From: Acidimicrobiaceae bacterium
GTDB lineage: Bacteria > Actinomycetota > Acidimicrobiia > Acidimicrobiales > RAAP-2
Reading direction: 5' to 3'
Assembly (NCBI GenBank): GCA_027306525.1
Contig: DAHUZM010000153.1
Span: 1-42,822 of the forward strand
Length of the DNA: 42,822 nucleotides
The position numbers and the translations under genes are program-made. The notes under the pieces are model-generated. The model did no database searches, had not been told where the DNA came from, and saw only the letters and a program-made list of their open reading frames with translations. Positions 41,575 to 42,822 of this stretch are shown here, piece after piece (the first letter of the stretch is position 1; every line of letters starts with the position of its first letter).

Positions 41575-42822
41575 GTGGCCATCCCCGACGAAGAGGTCGC
41601 CCAGGTCCGGGCGGCCACCGACATCGTCGGGCTGATCGGCGAGCAGGTCGCCCTGCGCCAGCAGGGAAGGCGCTGGGTCGGCCTGTGTCCCTTCCATGGC
41701 GAGAAGACGCCGTCGTTCAGCGTGAACGCCGAGGAGGGCCTCTACTACTGCTTCGGCTGCCAGGCCTCGGGCGACGCGATCAGCTTCGTACGGGCGACCG
41801 AGACACTCGACTTTGCCGACGCAGTTCGACGGCTTGCCGAACGGGCCGGGATCACGCTGCACGAGACGAGCGGCCGAGGCGTCGACACCCGGTGGCGATC
41901 CGAGATGCTCGACGCCATGGAGCGGGCGGTGGCCTGGTACCACGAGCGCCTGCTGTCGGCGCCCGACGGCGGCCCGGCCCGCGAGTACCTGCGGTCGCGG
42001 GGCTACGACGGCACGGTGGTGCGCCAATTCCGCCTCGGATGGGCCCCCGACGACTGGGACGCCCTCAGCACGTCGCTCAAGCTTTCCGAGCGCGTCCTCA
42101 CGGCGACGGGCCTCGGGTTCGTCAATCGGAGGGGGCGCCGCCAGGATGCATTCCGGGGCCGCATCATCTTCCCCATCTGCGACCCCTCGGGGCATCCGGT
42201 CGCCCTCGGGGGGCGGATCCTGCCGCAGCGCTCCGGGATGACGACCGACCCGGGGCGGGGCGCCGAGCCCAAGTACAAGAACTCCCAGGAGACCGCGATC
42301 TACTCCAAGCGCCGCACCCTCTACGGGCTCAACTGGGCGAAAAAGGACATCGTGGCGAGCGGGGAGGTGGTGGTCTGCGAGGGGTACACGGACGTCATCG
42401 GCTTCTTCCAGGCGGGCATCGAACGCGCGGTGGCAACCTGTGGCACGGCGCTCGCCGAGGAGCACTTCCGCCTGCTCAGGAACTTCGGTCGCCGGATCGT
42501 GCTCGCCTATGACGCCGACAGCGCCGGGGAGAGCGCGACGGCACGCGTCTATGAGTGGGAGCGCCGTCACGAGGTCGACGTGGCCGTGGTCGCCCTGCCG
42601 CCGGGCACCGACCCCGGCGAGCTCGCCGCCCGGGATCCGGCCGCCCTGGCCGAGGCGGTGCGCTCGAGCCGGCCGTTCCTCCAGTTCCGCCTCGACCGGG
42701 TGCTCCAGGCGGCCGACCTCGCAACGCCCGAGGGGCGCGCGAAGGCGGCCGATGCCGCCATCGGCGTCGTGGCCGAACACCCCGACGACCTCGTGCGCGA
42801 CCAGTACGCGATGACGGTCTCG
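41575..42822 (+). CDS. dnaG: DNA primase DnaG, 5' part
   Basis: First 416 codons of the replicative primase; the frame is open to the right edge. CHC2 zinc domain with C38, H41, C59 and C62 (GLCPFHGEKTPSFSV; YYCFGCQASGDAISF), the RNA-polymerase-like core (FRGRIIFPICDPSGHPVALG; PKYKNSQETAIYSKRRTLYG), and the TOPRIM acidic residues in VVCEGYTDVIGFFQAG and VLAYDADSAG. GTG 41575 gives the expected N-terminus AIPDEEVAQVR. It follows ppdK by 43 bases. Confidence 0.96.
   Translation, partial: MAIPDEEVAQVRAATDIVGLIGEQVALRQQGRRWVGLCPFHGEKTPSFSVNAEEGLYYCFGCQASGDAISFVRATETLDFADAVRRLAERAGITLHETSGRGVDTRWRSEMLDAMERAVAWYHERLLSAPDGGPAREYLRSRGYDGTVVRQFRLGWAPDDWDALSTSLKLSERVLTATGLGFVNRRGRRQDAFRGRIIFPICDPSGHPVALGGRILPQRSGMTTDPGRGAEPKYKNSQETAIYSKRRTLYGLNWAKKDIVASGEVVVCEGYTDVIGFFQAGIERAVATCGTALAEEHFRLLRNFGRRIVLAYDADSAGESATARVYEWERRHEVDVAVVALPPGTDPGELAARDPAALAEAVRSSRPFLQFRLDRVLQAADLATPEGRAKAADAAIGVVAEHPDDLVRDQYAMTVS

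Noticed and set aside
37530-41624. Very long minus-strand open frame (1364 codons) opposite ppdK
   Set aside because: It is a shadow of the high-GC ppdK codon pattern: the translation is low-complexity, rich in R, G, H, L and D, with no family motif, while ppdK itself has every catalytic residue. Its far end picks up part of the DrrA gene in a wrong frame.

Overview
The window is a high-GC chromosomal segment of an actinobacterium. The core gene order (lepA, hrcA-dnaJ-rsmE-HIT-phoH-ybeY-corC-era, then uppS-recO-hemW-glyS, ppdK, dnaG), the many GTG starts with 4-bp overlaps, a CIRCE element of actinobacterial form, F420-type luciferase-like enzymes and a Lys/Ala-rich protein tail all fit Actinomycetota. 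I favour class Acidimicrobiia, but this is inference from gene content only. No rRNA, tRNA, CRISPR array, transposase or integrase was seen.

Layout. (1) 1-9334 is core: the lepA 3' end, a decayed secreted-lipase pseudogene on the minus strand (833-1339), then a tightly packed plus-strand run from hrcA to era, headed by a CIRCE operator. (2) 9402-29803 is an accessory catabolic island of about 20 kb, bounded at both ends by convergent gene pairs. It has an enoyl-CoA hydratase on the minus strand; a thiol block (DsbA-like/HCCA isomerase-like protein, DinB-fold mycothiol-isomerase-like protein, GST, glutathione synthetase gshB, glutamate-cysteine ligase gshA, long GST, acyl-CoA synthetase); an ABC importer operon in which a luciferase-like oxidoreductase and a CaiB/BaiF CoA-transferase sit between the binding protein and the ATPase/permease; a TetR regulator; a cytoplasmic-type arylsulfatase; and an acyl-CoA dehydrogenase/hotdog/CoA-transferase operon. 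(3) 29820-42822 returns to core: DinG-type helicase, uppS, a small membrane protein, recO, GNAT, hemW, glyS, a DrrAB-like exporter, ppdK with a histone-H1-like tail, and the 5' part of dnaG.

How it works together (inference). The importer would bring in a substrate, possibly a sulfate ester because the sulfatase has no signal peptide. The sulfatase and the luciferase-like oxidoreductase would act on it, GSTs would conjugate a reactive intermediate to glutathione made on site by GshB/GshA, and the CoA ligase or CoA-transferases, acyl-CoA dehydrogenase, hotdog hydratase and enoyl-CoA hydratase would finish by beta-oxidation-like steps. This resembles the glutathione-dependent isoprene and styrene clusters of Rhodococcus and Gordonia, which also carry gshA/gshB, GSTs and a CoA-transferase, but with a different front end. 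Three of the island's transcription units are preceded by the same promoter-like motif (TTGAC[A/G], 8 bases, GCCA, then a -10-like hexamer 17 bases after the -35), which suggests a regulon.
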